A stretch of DNA of 64,000 nucleotides from Pseudonocardia kunmingensis (GCF_006716445.1 NZ_VFPA01000002.1:62001-126000), one strand, 5' to 3'. Numbered from the stretch's first letter, positions 27,428 to 37,084 are shown. Numbers and translations: made by a program. The notes: generated by a model not told the origin, from the sequence alone.

Positions 27428-29803
27428 ATGCCTGGATCGATTCTCGGGACCTCCGTTCGCCGCGTCGAGGATCGCGACCTCATGACCGGCGCCTCCACCT
27501 ATGTCGGCAACCTCTCGCTCGAGGGCGTGCTGCACCTCGCCTTCGTGCGCTCCCCGCTGGCCCACGCGGTGATCACCGGGATCGACACGGCCGAGGCGGC
27601 CGCGGCGCCGGGCGTGGTCGCCGTGCTCACCGCCGCAGACCTCGACCTGCCCGCGCACCACGGCCTCATGGTCGTGAACCCCGACCTCCCGCGTCCGCCG
27701 CTCGCCACCGACCGCGTCCGCTTCGTGGGCGAGCCGGTCGCGGTGGTGGTCGGTGAGACGAAGGCCGCCGCCGTCGACGCCGTCGAGCTCGTGGAGGTCG
27801 ACTACGACCCGCTGCCGGCCGTCGTCGACATGGAGGCGGCCCTCGAGCCGGGCGCGGAGCTGCAGTTCCCGGAGCTGGGCAGCAACCTCGCCGCCGGCCA
27901 GCGGTTCACCGACGACGACGCGCTCGCGGACGCGGAGGTGGTCGTGCGGGCCCGGCTGGTCAACCAGCGGGTGGCCGTGGTGCCCATGGAGGGCAACGCG
28001 ATCGCCGTGCAGCCGGGAGGCCCTGGGAACGGGGGAGACGAGGAGCACGACCTCACCATCTGGGTGTCCACCCAGATGCCGCACGGCTTCCGCGCGCAGG
28101 CGGCGGCCCTGTTCGGGCTGGAGACCGAGCGCGTGCGGGTCATCGCCCCGCACGTCGGCGGCGGGTTCGGTGGCAAGGCGGGCATGCTCGCCGAGCACAC
28201 GGCGGCCGTCGGCGTCGCGCGGAAGCTGGGCCGCCCCGTCACGTGGGTGGAGACCCGCTCCGAGAACCTCGTGTCGATGCCGCAGGGGCGCGGCCAGGTC
28301 GCCTACTACGAGCTCGGCCTCACCCGTGAGGGCGTGATCACCGGGCTGCGGGCGCGGGTGGTGGCCGACAGCGGTGCGTACGCCGGGTTCGGCGGCGGGC
28401 TGGTGTTCGGCTCGACGCAGACGATGGCCACCGGCGTCTACCGGATCCCCAAGCTGGCGTTCGACGGCGCCGTGGCGCTCACCAACACCACGCCGATGGG
28501 CGCGTTCCGCGGCGCGGGCCGCCCCGAGGCCACCGCGCACATCGAGCGGATGATCGACCTGGCCGGCGCCCAGCTGGGCATCGACCCGGCGGAGATCCGG
28601 CGGCGCAACTTCATCCGGCCCGACGAGTTCCCGTACCGGACGCCGTCCGGCGTGCGCTACGACATCGGCGACTACGACCTGCCGCTGCGCGAGGCGCTGC
28701 GGCTCGTCGACTACGACAAGCTCCGCGAGGAGCAGGCGAGCAGGCGCGAGGCGGCCGACCCCGTCCAGATCGGCATCGGCATCAGCGTCTACGTGGAGAT
28801 CACCGCCGGTGGCGGGGACGAGTACGGCTCGGTCACCGTCCACGCCGACGGCAGCGCCACCGTCTCGGCGGGCACCTCCGGCCACGGGCAGGGCCACCCC
28901 ACGGCGTTCGCGATGCTCGCCAGCGACCGCCTCGGCATCCCGATGGAGAAGATCCGCTTCGTGCAGTCCGACACGGCCGTGGTGCCGCGCGGCGGGGGCA
29001 CCGGCGGATCACGGTCGCTGCAGATGGCGGGCAACGCCGTGCAGGGTGCGGCCGACGACGTGCTCGAGCAGGCCCGCAAGCGCGCGGCCGCGATGCTGGA
29101 GGCGTCCGTCGACGACGTGCAGCTCACCGAGGACGGCGCGTTCGGCGTGGCCGGTGTGCCGTCGGTGACGCTCACCTGGGCCCAGGTCGCGAGCGGGGCG
29201 GAGGCGGAGGGCGAGCAGCTGTTCGCCGGGATCGACTTCCACCAGGACGACGCGACGTTCCCGTTCGGGGCGCACGTGTCGGTGGTGGAGGTCGACACCG
29301 ACACCGGCCGGGTCACACCGCTGCGCCACGTCGCGGTGGACGACTGCGGGCGCATCCTCAACCCGCTGCTGGTGCAGGGGCAGCAGCACGGCGGGCTCGC
29401 GCAGGGGATCGCGCAGGCCCTCTACGAGGAGGTCGTGTACGACGCGGAGGGCCAGCCGCTCACCGCCACCCTCGCCGACTACCGGATGCCGAGCGCGGCC
29501 GACCTGTTCACCTACGAGACCGCGAACACCGAGACGCCCACGCCGATGAACCCGCTCGGGGCGAAGGGGATCGGGGAGTCGGCGACGGTCGGGTCCACGC
29601 CCGCCGTGCAGAACGCGGTGGTCGACGCGCTGAGCGTGTTCGGCGTGCGGCACGTGGACCTGCCCTGCACCCCGGAGCGGGTGTGGCGCGCCGTGCAGGA
29701 CGGGCGCGCCGGTCGCCCGGCCGACCCGTGGCGCGAGCCTCCCGCCGTGTTCGCGACGCTGCCGGTCCGCAGCCAGGACGGGTCGGCGGAGGCCACCATC
29801 TGA
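27428..29803 (+). CDS. Molybdenum hydroxylase large subunit, CODH/aldehyde-oxidase family
   Basis: A 791-residue xanthine dehydrogenase-family molybdopterin subunit. Known landmarks: an N-terminal ald-oxidase domain (residues about 18-120), GGGFGGKAGM (about 240-250), and a GAFRGAGRPEA active-site loop near residue 360. The loop is GAGR rather than CSFR, so this is a form II-like member, not a true CO dehydrogenase. The catalytic Glu lies in GAKGIGESA near 715. These enzymes need partner subunits (2Fe-2S and FAD), none of which is encoded here. TAGGGT at 27415-27420, 7 nt before the ATG, suggests leaderless expression. The substrate (aldehyde, purine or N-heterocycle) is unknown. Confidence 0.88.
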   Translation: MPGSILGTSVRRVEDRDLMTGASTYVGNLSLEGVLHLAFVRSPLAHAVITGIDTAEAAAAPGVVAVLTAADLDLPAHHGLMVVNPDLPRPPLATDRVRFVGEPVAVVVGETKAAAVDAVELVEVDYDPLPAVVDMEAALEPGAELQFPELGSNLAAGQRFTDDDALADAEVVVRARLVNQRVAVVPMEGNAIAVQPGGPGNGGDEEHDLTIWVSTQMPHGFRAQAAALFGLETERVRVIAPHVGGGFGGKAGMLAEHTAAVGVARKLGRPVTWVETRSENLVSMPQGRGQVAYYELGLTREGVITGLRARVVADSGAYAGFGGGLVFGSTQTMATGVYRIPKLAFDGAVALTNTTPMGAFRGAGRPEATAHIERMIDLAGAQLGIDPAEIRRRNFIRPDEFPYRTPSGVRYDIGDYDLPLREALRLVDYDKLREEQASRREAADPVQIGIGISVYVEITAGGGDEYGSVTVHADGSATVSAGTSGHGQGHPTAFAMLASDRLGIPMEKIRFVQSDTAVVPRGGGTGGSRSLQMAGNAVQGAADDVLEQARKRAAAMLEASVDDVQLTEDGAFGVAGVPSVTLTWAQVASGAEAEGEQLFAGIDFHQDDATFPFGAHVSVVEVDTDTGRVTPLRHVAVDDCGRILNPLLVQGQQHGGLAQGIAQALYEEVVYDAEGQPLTATLADYRMPSAADLFTYETANTETPTPMNPLGAKGIGESATVGSTPAVQNAVVDALSVFGVRHVDLPCTPERVWRAVQDGRAGRPADPWREPPAVFATLPVRSQDGSAEATI

Positions 29804-29809
29804 CCCCGG

Positions 29810-29841
29810 GGGCGCTCCGCCGTGCGCGCGGCGGAGCGCCC
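29810..29841. terminator. Terminator after the molybdenum hydroxylase gene
   Basis: GGGCGCTCCGCC (29810-29821) and its perfect complement GGCGGAGCGCCC (29830-29841) make a 12-bp stem with an 8-nt loop, 7 bp after the stop codon. Confidence 0.8.
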
Positions 29842-30000
29842 GTCCGGGTGGTGGTCGCGCCGCCCGATCGATTCATCCGTTTCGCCCGGCCCGTCGCCGA
29901 GGCCCTTGCGCGCGGTTCCGGCCCCGATCGTGTGTCCCGGAACCTGCTGGGCGAGACTGCCCGCCGTGATGAGGAGTCATCTGACGGGTGAGGAGACGGG

Positions 30001-30831
30001 ATGAAGCTGGCGACGATCCGGACGGCGACGGGGCACCGGGCGGTACGCGTGGACGGGAGTGGCGCCGTCGAGACGGGCGACGCCGACGTGCGCGCCCTGC
30101 TCGAGCGGCCGGACTGGGCGGAGCACGCTGCTGCGGCGGCCGGGCCCGTGCACCCGCTCGACGGGCTGGACTACGCGCCGCTCGTCCCGTCGCCCGAGAA
30201 GATCATCTGCGTCGGGCTGAACTATCGCGACCACGTGCTCGAGATGGGCAACCAGCTGCCCGACTACCCGACCGTCTTCGCGAAGTTCGCCCCCGCCCTG
30301 GTCGGCGCGTACGACGAGATCGTGCTGCCGCGCGCGTCGCAGGCGATCGACTGGGAGGTCGAGCTCACGGTCGTGATCGGGCGGTCGGTGCGGCACGCCA
30401 CCCCCGAGCAGGCCGAGGCGGCGATCGCCGGCTACACCGTCCTGAACGACGTGAGCGTGCGCGACTTCCAGTACCGCACGAAGCAGTTCCTCCAGGGCAA
30501 GACGTTCGAGAAGAGCACCCCGCTGGGCCCCTGGCTGGTCACCCCCGACGAGCTGCCCGAGGGCGGGTGGGAGGTCTCCACCGTGCTCGACGGGGAGACG
30601 ATGCAGCGCTCGTCCACCAGCGAGCTCGTGTTCACCCCGGTCGACCTGGTCGTCTACCTCTCCGGGATCGTCACGCTCAACCCGGGTGACGTCATCGCCA
30701 CCGGCACGCCCGGCGGCGTCGGCCACGCGCGCAAGCCCCCGCGGTACCTGACGGACGGCGCGGAGCTGGTCACGACGGTCGCCGGCGTCGGCGAGTGCCG
30801 CAACACCTGTCGCCTCGAGGCGGCACCGTGA
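30001..30831 (+). CDS. Fumarylacetoacetate hydrolase-family protein (candidate fumarylpyruvate hydrolase)
   Basis: A 276-residue member of the FAH superfamily, which cleaves C-C bonds in acylpyruvates with a bound divalent metal. Core motifs: ICVGLNYRDHVLEM (about residues 70-83), DWEVELTVVIGR (metal-binding Glu pair near 116-120), NDVSVRDFQ and GDVIATGTPGGVG. The start is the ATG at 30001 with a GGTGAGGAG site. Its stop overlaps the next gene start (GTGA), which encodes a maleylpyruvate-isomerase-like protein; together they match the last two steps of gentisate breakdown to fumarate and pyruvate. Gentisate dioxygenase is not in the window, so pathway assignment is inference. Confidence 0.88.
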   Translation: MKLATIRTATGHRAVRVDGSGAVETGDADVRALLERPDWAEHAAAAAGPVHPLDGLDYAPLVPSPEKIICVGLNYRDHVLEMGNQLPDYPTVFAKFAPALVGAYDEIVLPRASQAIDWEVELTVVIGRSVRHATPEQAEAAIAGYTVLNDVSVRDFQYRTKQFLQGKTFEKSTPLGPWLVTPDELPEGGWEVSTVLDGETMQRSSTSELVFTPVDLVVYLSGIVTLNPGDVIATGTPGGVGHARKPPRYLTDGAELVTTVAGVGECRNTCRLEAAP

Positions 30832-31556
30832 CACCTGCGGGCACCCGCTCGCTCGCGCACACGCTCGCATGGGCGGGGGACGGCGCGGCCCACCTGCGCG
30901 GTCTGATGACGCGCATGGGGGAGGAGGCGTTCGCGGCGCCGTCCGCGCTGCCCGGGTGGAGCCGCGCGCACGTGCTCACCCACGTGGCGCGCAACGCCGA
31001 CGCGCTGATCAACCTGCTGACCTGGGCGCGCACCGGGGTCCGCACGCCCGCCTACGCCGGACGGGAGCAACGCGACGCCGACATCGAGGCGGGGGCGCGG
31101 CGCACGCCTGCGATGATCCGGGACGACGTCGTGGAGTCCTCCGACCGCCTGGCGCGGGTGGTGCGCGCGATGCCGGACGCCGCGTGGTCGGCGCAGGTGC
31201 AGAACGCGCAGGGGCGTGACCTCGTGGCCACCGACATCCCGTGGCTGCGGGCCCGGGAGATGTGGATCCACGCCGTCGACCTCGACGTCGGCGCGTCGTT
31301 CGCGGACATGCCTGCTCCCATGGTCACCGAGCTGCTCACGGACGTGACCGCGACGATGGCGCAGAAACCGGACTGCCCGGCCCTGCACCTCGTCGCGCCC
31401 GACGGTGCGGAGTGGGTGGTGGGCGACCCGGGTGCCGCCCGCACGATCCGGGGCCCGGCCCCGGAGCTCGCGGCGTGGCTCCTGGGCCGCAGCAGAGGCC
31501 GCACCCTGAGCACGGCAGACGGCGGGAAGCCCCCGACGCCACCCCGCTGGCTCTGA
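30828..31556 (+). CDS. Mycothiol-dependent maleylpyruvate isomerase-family protein
   Basis: A 242-residue DinB-like four-helix protein of the MDMPI family. Zinc ligands of this fold are visible as His in THVARNADAL (near residue 50) and the Glu-x3-His of REMWIHAVDL (near 140). The C-terminal region (WVVGDPGAARTIRGPAPELAAWLLGR) matches the SCP2-like tail of this family. The GTG start at 30828 shares four bases with the stop of the FAH-hydrolase gene, a typical translational coupling. Isomerisation of maleylpyruvate with mycothiol as cofactor is likely, but related DinB proteins act on other thiol-dependent substrates. Confidence 0.85.
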   Translation: MTPAGTRSLAHTLAWAGDGAAHLRGLMTRMGEEAFAAPSALPGWSRAHVLTHVARNADALINLLTWARTGVRTPAYAGREQRDADIEAGARRTPAMIRDDVVESSDRLARVVRAMPDAAWSAQVQNAQGRDLVATDIPWLRAREMWIHAVDLDVGASFADMPAPMVTELLTDVTATMAQKPDCPALHLVAPDGAEWVVGDPGAARTIRGPAPELAAWLLGRSRGRTLSTADGGKPPTPPRWL

Positions 31557-31558
31557 CC

Positions 31559-31581
31559 CCCGCCACTCCGCACAAGGCGGG
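31559..31581. terminator. Short GC hairpin after the isomerase gene
   Basis: CCCGCC (31559-31564) and GGCGGG (31576-31581) form a 6-bp stem with an 11-nt loop directly behind the stop codon. Immediately downstream GGTGTGCGAAG is repeated twice; its role is unknown. Confidence 0.5.
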
Positions 31582-31674
31582 CGGTGTGCGAAGCGGCCGG
31601 TGGGTGTGCGAAGTCGCCCGCAGGGTGTCCGTGGGCATCGCCGTCCGCGCCGTTGTCGTGGGAGGCTCCGGCAC

Positions 31675-33114
31675 GTGCCGTCGTCGCCGCGTCCCGTTCC
31701 GGACTTCGCCGCCGTCCGTGCCGAGTTCGCGCTCCCCGACGCGTTCCCGCCCGCGGTGCTCGCCGAGGCGTCGCGGGCCGCCGCGGAGCGCCCCGGGCCC
31801 GGGCCGGGGCGCCGCGACGCCACGGACATCGCGCTGGTGACGATCGACCCGCCGGGGTCGAAGGACCTCGACCAGGCCGTCGGCGTCGAGCGCCGCGGTG
31901 CGGGTTTCCGGGTGCACTACGCGATCGCCGACCTGGGGGCGGTCGTCGCGCCCGGGGGAGCGCTCGACGCGGACGTGCGGCGGCGCGGCCAGACGATCTA
32001 CCTGCCGGACGGGGCGGTGCCGCTGCACCCGCCGGTGCTGTCCGAGGACGCCGCGAGCCTGCTGCCGGACGGGCCGCGGGCGGCCGTGCTGTGGACGTTC
32101 GACCTGGACGGTGACGGCGAGGTCGTCGCGGCCGAGGTGGAGCGGGCGGTCGTGCGGTCGCGGGCCCGGCTGGACTACGCGGGCGTGCAGGCCGACCTCG
32201 CCACGGACGCGCTGCACCCGGCACTGGCGGGCCTCCCCGAGCTGGGGCCGCTGCGGCGGGCCCACGCGGTGCGCCGCGGCGCGATCGAGCTGGAGCTGCC
32301 CGAGCAGGAGGTCGTGCCGGACGGCGCAGGCGGCTGGACGGTGCAGGTGCGCCGCAGGCTCGACGTCGAGTCGTGGAACGCGGAGATCTCGCTGCTCACG
32401 GGCATGGCCGCAGCGCGGATCATGCTCGACGCGGGCGTCGGTCTGCTGCGCACGCTGCCCGCGCCGGATGCGGAGGCGCTCGCGGCGTTCCGGCGCGCGG
32501 CGGGCGAGCTGGGCTTCGCGTGGCCCGAGGGGGCGTCGGTGGCCGAGGTCCTGGCCGGGTTGCCTGCGGACACGCCGTCGACCCTCGCGCTGCGCCGGGC
32601 CGCCACTACGTTGCTGCGCGGGGCCGGGTACGCGGCCTTCGACCGGGACGCGGGCGTCGCCGCGCCGGACGACCCGGGACACGGCGGCATCGGTGCCCCG
32701 TACGCGCACGTGACGGCGCCGCTGCGGCGACTGGTCGACCGGTTCGGCACCGAGGTGTGCCTGGCGGTGGTGGCGGGTGAGGGGCTGCCGGAGTGGCTGC
32801 GCGGCGCGCTGCCGGAACTGTCCGAGGTGATGGCCGCGTCCGACACCCTGGCCGGGCGGGTGGACCGCGCCTGCGTGGACCGCACGGAGGCCGCCCTCCT
32901 GCACGCCCACGTGGGACGCGAGTTCGACGCCGTGGTCCTGCGGCCGGGGCAGGCGGACGGGGAGGCGGGTGAGGTCTACGTGCCGGAGCCGCCGGTGCTG
33001 GCGCGCTGCACCGGTGACCTCACCGCGGGTGCTCTGGTGCGCGTCCGGCTGCAGGAAGCGGATCCCGCGACCGGGCGCATCGAGTTCGCGGCCGGGCCTC
33101 GCGGATCGTTCTAG
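31675..33114 (+). CDS. RNB-domain ribonuclease (RNase II/R family)
   Basis: A 479-residue 3'-5' exoribonuclease. The RNB catalytic motif is visible early (ALVTIDPPGSKDLDQAVGV, residues about 52-70, with the conserved aspartates for magnesium). Further family blocks are LDVESWNAEISLLTGMAAA and APYAHVTAPLRRLVDRF. It is shorter than E. coli RNase II (644) because the N-terminal cold-shock domains are missing; a short C-terminal beta region remains. The start is the GTG at 31675 with GGGAGG upstream. Actinobacteria often carry this trimmed form. It stands alone. Confidence 0.9.
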   Translation: MPSSPRPVPDFAAVRAEFALPDAFPPAVLAEASRAAAERPGPGPGRRDATDIALVTIDPPGSKDLDQAVGVERRGAGFRVHYAIADLGAVVAPGGALDADVRRRGQTIYLPDGAVPLHPPVLSEDAASLLPDGPRAAVLWTFDLDGDGEVVAAEVERAVVRSRARLDYAGVQADLATDALHPALAGLPELGPLRRAHAVRRGAIELELPEQEVVPDGAGGWTVQVRRRLDVESWNAEISLLTGMAAARIMLDAGVGLLRTLPAPDAEALAAFRRAAGELGFAWPEGASVAEVLAGLPADTPSTLALRRAATTLLRGAGYAAFDRDAGVAAPDDPGHGGIGAPYAHVTAPLRRLVDRFGTEVCLAVVAGEGLPEWLRGALPELSEVMAASDTLAGRVDRACVDRTEAALLHAHVGREFDAVVLRPGQADGEAGEVYVPEPPVLARCTGDLTAGALVRVRLQEADPATGRIEFAAGPRGSF

Positions 33115-33132
33115 TGAGGCTACCCTCAGTCG

Positions 33133-33149
33133 CGGCGGACGGTCCGCCG
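33133..33149. terminator. Hairpin between RNase and GCS2-like genes
   Basis: CGGCGGA (33133-33139) and TCCGCCG (33143-33149) form a 7-bp stem with a tight 3-nt loop. It follows the RNase stop and precedes the next gene by 23 bp; it could act as terminator or structured leader. Confidence 0.4.
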
Positions 33150-33172
33150 GACAGACTCGGGGGAGGTGGGCC

Positions 33173-34273
33173 GTGCCCGTGCGCGCGTTCCGCTACGGCA
33201 TCGAGCACGAGTGCGCGCTGGTGCTCGCCGACGGCGGTTTCGCCGACCACACGAACACCGGCTTCGAGGAGCTGCAGTCCGTGGTCGACGCGCTCCCCCT
33301 GGACCCGCAGGACTACCCCGACCTGCGGGTCGGTGATCAGGGGATCAAGCGCAAGCGCTGGTACGTCGAGGGCTACGAGCGCTTCGACGACCACGGCGGG
33401 CTCACCCGCTGCGACCCGAAGGGCATCGAGGTGCGCACCCGCATCCACGACTCGGTGGCCGCCGCCGTCGACGCGCTGCGGGCCGACCTGCGGCGCCTCG
33501 ACGCGGCGCTGGCGGGCACGCGGATGCGCACGACGACGATCTCGTTCAACCCGGTGCGTTCGGAGTACCGCATCGCGCCGCCGCTGAACGCCTGGGAGCA
33601 GACGCACCGCCAGGGTTCGCCCGAGGAGCGCACGGCGCAGGTGCACATGTCGACCTACGGGCCGGACCTGAACCTGTCCTGCGCGGACCTCGGCGCGGCC
33701 GCCCTCGTCGACGTCGGCCGCAAGCTCACCCACTACAGCCCGTGGCTGGTGCCGCTGTCCTTCTCGTCGCCGTTCCGGGACGGGGCGCCGTGGGGCGGCC
33801 TCTCGGCGCGCACGGCCGTGCGCACGGGCGTGCGGCCGGCGGCCCTGGTCTTCCTCGGCGAAGACGACGAGCAGGTCGACGCCGACCCGTCGCTCACGCA
33901 GGTGGCCCGGTTGCCGGCGGAGGTCGGGCGCATCGAGTTCAAGGCGTTCGACTCCTGCCCCGACCCCGAGCTGTACGGCGAGCTGCTCTCCCTGCTGACC
34001 GGGGTGGTGCTGGACGAGACGCTGCCCGGCAGGCGCACGACTCCGGACGCGGCCCTGCACCGCCACGTCGCCGGCCCGGGGCTCGCCGACGACGCCGTCC
34101 ACGCCGGCACCGGAGAGCTGATCGACGCCGCGAAACGCGCGCTCGCCGGGCGTCCGGACGACCTCGCCCGGCTCGAGCGCCTGCGCGGGCGATGGGAGCG
34201 GCGCGAGTCGCCCGCTGACGCGATGCTCGCGGCGTACCGGGCGGGCTCCCCGGTCGCCGGCCTGCAGCCCTGA
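33173..34273 (+). CDS. Glutamate-cysteine ligase-like (GCS2 superfamily) protein
   Basis: A 366-residue protein with the carboxylate-amine ligase fold. The N-terminus YGIEHECALVLADGG carries the glutamate-binding acidic motif, and FNPVRSEYRIAPPLN and HMSTYGPDLNLSC lie mid-chain, near the ATP and metal site. No signal peptide. The start is the GTG at 33173 with a GGGGAGGTGGG site. Actinobacteria make mycothiol instead of glutathione, so this enzyme probably forms another amide bond or a gamma-glutamyl compound. The region ends in a set of 22-bp tandem repeats before the convergent panB. Confidence 0.75.
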   Translation: MPVRAFRYGIEHECALVLADGGFADHTNTGFEELQSVVDALPLDPQDYPDLRVGDQGIKRKRWYVEGYERFDDHGGLTRCDPKGIEVRTRIHDSVAAAVDALRADLRRLDAALAGTRMRTTTISFNPVRSEYRIAPPLNAWEQTHRQGSPEERTAQVHMSTYGPDLNLSCADLGAAALVDVGRKLTHYSPWLVPLSFSSPFRDGAPWGGLSARTAVRTGVRPAALVFLGEDDEQVDADPSLTQVARLPAEVGRIEFKAFDSCPDPELYGELLSLLTGVVLDETLPGRRTTPDAALHRHVAGPGLADDAVHAGTGELIDAAKRALAGRPDDLARLERLRGRWERRESPADAMLAAYRAGSPVAGLQP

Positions 34274-34304
34274 GGCGGCGGCGCGGGACCCGCCCTGTCC
34301 GGAC

Positions 34305-34403
34305 GGGAGACTCGCCCGGTCAGGACGGGAGACTCGCGCTGTCGGTTCGGGAGACTCGCCCGGTCAGGACGGGGGACTCGCGCTGTCCGTTCGGGGGACT
34401 CGC
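34305..34403. repeat. Five tandem 22-bp repeats between convergent genes
   Basis: The core GGGAGACTCGC or GGGGGACTCGC starts at 34305, 34327, 34349, 34371 and 34393, exactly 22 bp apart. The other half of each unit alternates (CCGGTCAGGAC, GCTGTCGGTTC, CCGGTCAGGAC, GCTGTCCGTTC), giving a 44-bp higher-order period. It fills the space between the GCS2-like and panB stop codons. No open reading frame. Confidence 0.9.
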
Positions 34404-34414
34404 GGTGCGGTGGG

Positions 34415-35290
34415 TCAGGTGTAGGAGTGTTCGTCGGCGGGGTAGTGGCCGCCGCGGACGTCGGCGTCGAAGCGCCTCGCCGCGTCGAGCAGGGTGGCGC
34501 CGAGGTCGGCGTACTGCTTGACGAAGCGGGGCTTGCGGCCGCGGTTCATGCCGGCCATGTCCGACCACACGAGCACCTGGGCGTCGCAGTCCGGGCCGGC
34601 GCCGATGCCGATCGTGGGGATCGCGAGCTCGGCCGTCACCCGTTTGGCGACCTCGGCGGGCACCATCTCCAGCACCACCGCGAACGCGCCCGCGGCCTGC
34701 ATCGCGAGGGCGTCGGCGACGAGCTGGTCGCCCGCGCTGCCCCGGCCCTGCACGCGGAACCCGCCGAGCGCGTGCTCGCTCTGCGGGGTGAAGCCCAGGT
34801 GCGCCATCACCGGGATGCCGGAGCCGGTGAGGGCCTCCACCTGCGGGGCGAAGCGGGCTCCGCCCTCCAGCTTGACGGCGTGCGCCCCGCCCTCCTTGAG
34901 GAACCGGAACGCGGTGCCGAGCGCCTGCTCGGGGCCGGTCTGGTAGCTGCCGAACGGGAGGTCGGCCACGACGAGCGCCGACCGTGCGCCCCGCACGACC
35001 GCCTTGACCAGCGGCAGCAGCTCCTCGACCGTCACGGGGAGCGTGTTCTCGTAGCCGTAGACGTTGTTGGCGGCCGAGTCGCCGACGAGCAGCACCGGGA
35101 TGCCGGCCTCGTCGAAGATCTCCGCGGTGTAGGTGTCGTACGCGGTGAGCATCGCCCACCGCCGCCCGCTCTCCTTGAACGCGTGCAGGTGCGGGATGCG
35201 GGTGCGCCGCGGGGGCGGGGCGGTGGTCGGGCCGGTGCGGTACGGCGGGGTCTCGTCCGCGGGCTGGGCGTGCGTCGGTCGGGACATCAT
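34415..35290 (-). CDS. panB: 3-methyl-2-oxobutanoate hydroxymethyltransferase
   Basis: A 291-residue TIM-barrel enzyme that transfers a hydroxymethyl group from methylene-THF to ketoisovalerate, the first step of pantothenate (CoA) synthesis. Family features: [18 protein letters not shown], the metal-binding [40 protein letters not shown] and [19 protein letters not shown]. The usual GMVVLG after VGDS reads AANNVYG, a mild variant. The N-terminal 30 residues are a Pro/Thr/Arg extension typical of actinobacterial PanB. The start is the ATG at 35290 with GGGAGGAC. panC and panD are not adjacent. Confidence 0.93.
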   Translation of the reverse strand: MMSRPTHAQPADETPPYRTGPTTAPPPRRTRIPHLHAFKESGRRWAMLTAYDTYTAEIFDEAGIPVLLVGDSAANNVYGYENTLPVTVEELLPLVKAVVRGARSALVVADLPFGSYQTGPEQALGTAFRFLKEGGAHAVKLEGGARFAPQVEALTGSGIPVMAHLGFTPQSEHALGGFRVQGRGSAGDQLVADALAMQAAGAFAVVLEMVPAEVAKRVTAELAIPTIGIGAGPDCDAQVLVWSDMAGMNRGRKPRFVKQYADLGATLLDAARRFDADVRGGHYPADEHSYT

Positions 35291-35487
35291 CGTCCGTCCT
35301 CCCTCGAGGCCCGTGCGGGTCCCCGGGTCGTCAGGTGCTGACCCGAGCAGCGTGACACCGGCGGGCGGAGCCGGGCAGCGGCTGGGACGAGGTTCACACG
35401 CCCGTGCGCGGGGCCGCCGGGGTCCGGAGCGCGACTCGCGGGGCGGTGGGCGGTCGTGCCCGCCCGCGACGCTGGCATGCTGGGCTC

Positions 35488-37062
35488 GTGTTCGACCGCC
35501 TGCGCTCCGTCGCCGTCGCTGCCGCCTCCTGCTCCGTCGCGCTGGTGCTGGCCGCGTGCGCGCAGTCCACCCCCGGTTCGGCGGCGCCCGATCCACCCGA
35601 GCCGGACCCGGGTCTGACCCGGTTCTACGAGCAGCAGCTGAGCTGGGGGCCGTGCGGGGAGTACGCGGTCAGCGCGATGGACCAGCAGACGTACGCGAAC
35701 CCGGCGCTCGAGTGCGCGCGGCTGGAGGTGCCGCTGGACTACGCGGCGCCCGACGGCGAGACGGCCCGGATCGGCGTGCTGCGCCAGAAGGCCACCGGCG
35801 AGCGGATCGGCTCGCTGCTGATGAACCCGGGCGGCCCGGGCGGGTCGGGCATGAGCCTCGCGGCGTCGCTGTCGGGCCGGCTCACCGAGAGCCCGGTCGC
35901 CCAGCGCTTCGACCTCGTCGGGTTCGACCCGCGCGGGGTCGGGGCGAGCACGCCGACCATCGACTGCCTGAACGACGCCGAGTGGGAGGCCGAGCGCGCC
36001 GACCTCGACGTCGACCCCTCGCCCGAGGGTGTGGCGCAGACCGAGGCGGAGAACCAGCAGTACGCGCAGCGCTGCACCGATCGGTCCGGCGGCCCGGAGG
36101 TGCTGGCGAACGTCGGCACCCGCGACGTGGTCCGGGACATGGACATCCTGCGCCAGGCCCTCGGCGACGAGAAGCTGACCTACCTCGGCTACTCCTACGG
36201 CACCCGCATCGGTTCGGCGTACGCCGAGGCGTTCCCGCAGAACGTCCGGGCCCTCGTGCTCGACGGGGCGCTGGACCCCACGCAGACCACCGTGGAGCGC
36301 ACCGTCGACCAGAACGCCGGGTTCCAGCAGGCGTTCGACGCCTACGCCGCGGACTGCGCCACGCAGCCGAACTGCCCGCTCGGCACCGACCCGGCGCAGG
36401 CCACCGCGAACTTCCAGGCGCTGACCCGCCCGCTGATCGACCAGCCCGCCGCCGCCGAGGGCGGGGCGCGCACGCTCTCCTACCCGGACGCCGTGACGGG
36501 CACGATCCAGGCCCTGTACCTGTCGGACTACTGGCCGGTGCTCTCGCGCGGGCTGTCCGCGCTCGCGGCCGGGGACGGCACGATCCTGCTGCGCCTGGCC
36601 GACATCTACAACGACCGCGGCGAGGACGGCCACTACGGCAACAGCATCGAGGCGTTCATCGTCATCAGCTGCGTCGACGAGGAGCGGATCACCGACCGCG
36701 CCGAGCAGGCCGAGCTGATCCGCCGCTCGATCGAGGCGGCGCCGTTCCGCGACGACGGCCGCGGGGTCGTGGCCGCGCTCGACCCGTGCGCGTTCTGGCC
36801 GGCCCCGCCGACCAGCGAACCGCACGTGCCGCAGGTGGAGGGCCTGCCCCCGACGCTGACGGTCTCCGTGACCGGCGACCCGGCCACCCCCTACCAGGCC
36901 GGTGTCGACCTGGCGGAGGCGCTGAACGGGGGCCTGCTGTCGGTCGAGGGCACGCAGCACACCGCGGCGCTGCAGGGCAACCAGTGCGTCGACGACATCG
37001 TCAGCTCCTACCTCATCGACCTGCAGCTGCCGCCCGACGGAGCCCGCTGCGCGCTCCAGTAG
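35488..37062 (+). CDS. Secreted alpha/beta-hydrolase lipoprotein (tripeptidyl aminopeptidase-like)
   Basis: A 524-residue secreted serine peptidase of the SlpD/SlpE (TAP-like) group. The signal peptide ends in a lipobox (LVLAACA, Cys about residue 23), so it is a lipoprotein. The oxyanion region is NPGGPGGSG (about 113-121), the nucleophile elbow GYSYG (near 235), and the C-terminal catalytic part has [15 protein letters not shown] and a His in GTQHTAAL. The GTG at 35488 lies six bases after CATGCT, suggesting a leaderless start; the frame is open to 35404. It probably removes peptides from the N-terminus of extracellular proteins. Confidence 0.9.
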   Translation: MFDRLRSVAVAAASCSVALVLAACAQSTPGSAAPDPPEPDPGLTRFYEQQLSWGPCGEYAVSAMDQQTYANPALECARLEVPLDYAAPDGETARIGVLRQKATGERIGSLLMNPGGPGGSGMSLAASLSGRLTESPVAQRFDLVGFDPRGVGASTPTIDCLNDAEWEAERADLDVDPSPEGVAQTEAENQQYAQRCTDRSGGPEVLANVGTRDVVRDMDILRQALGDEKLTYLGYSYGTRIGSAYAEAFPQNVRALVLDGALDPTQTTVERTVDQNAGFQQAFDAYAADCATQPNCPLGTDPAQATANFQALTRPLIDQPAAAEGGARTLSYPDAVTGTIQALYLSDYWPVLSRGLSALAAGDGTILLRLADIYNDRGEDGHYGNSIEAFIVISCVDEERITDRAEQAELIRRSIEAAPFRDDGRGVVAALDPCAFWPAPPTSEPHVPQVEGLPPTLTVSVTGDPATPYQAGVDLAEALNGGLLSVEGTQHTAALQGNQCVDDIVSSYLIDLQLPPDGARCALQ

Positions 37063-37084
37063 TGCGTTGACCATCTGTGGGCAC

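Noticed and set aside
34305..34403. CRISPR array
   Set aside because: The repeat is 22 bp without unique spacers, the two halves alternate, and no cas gene is nearby.
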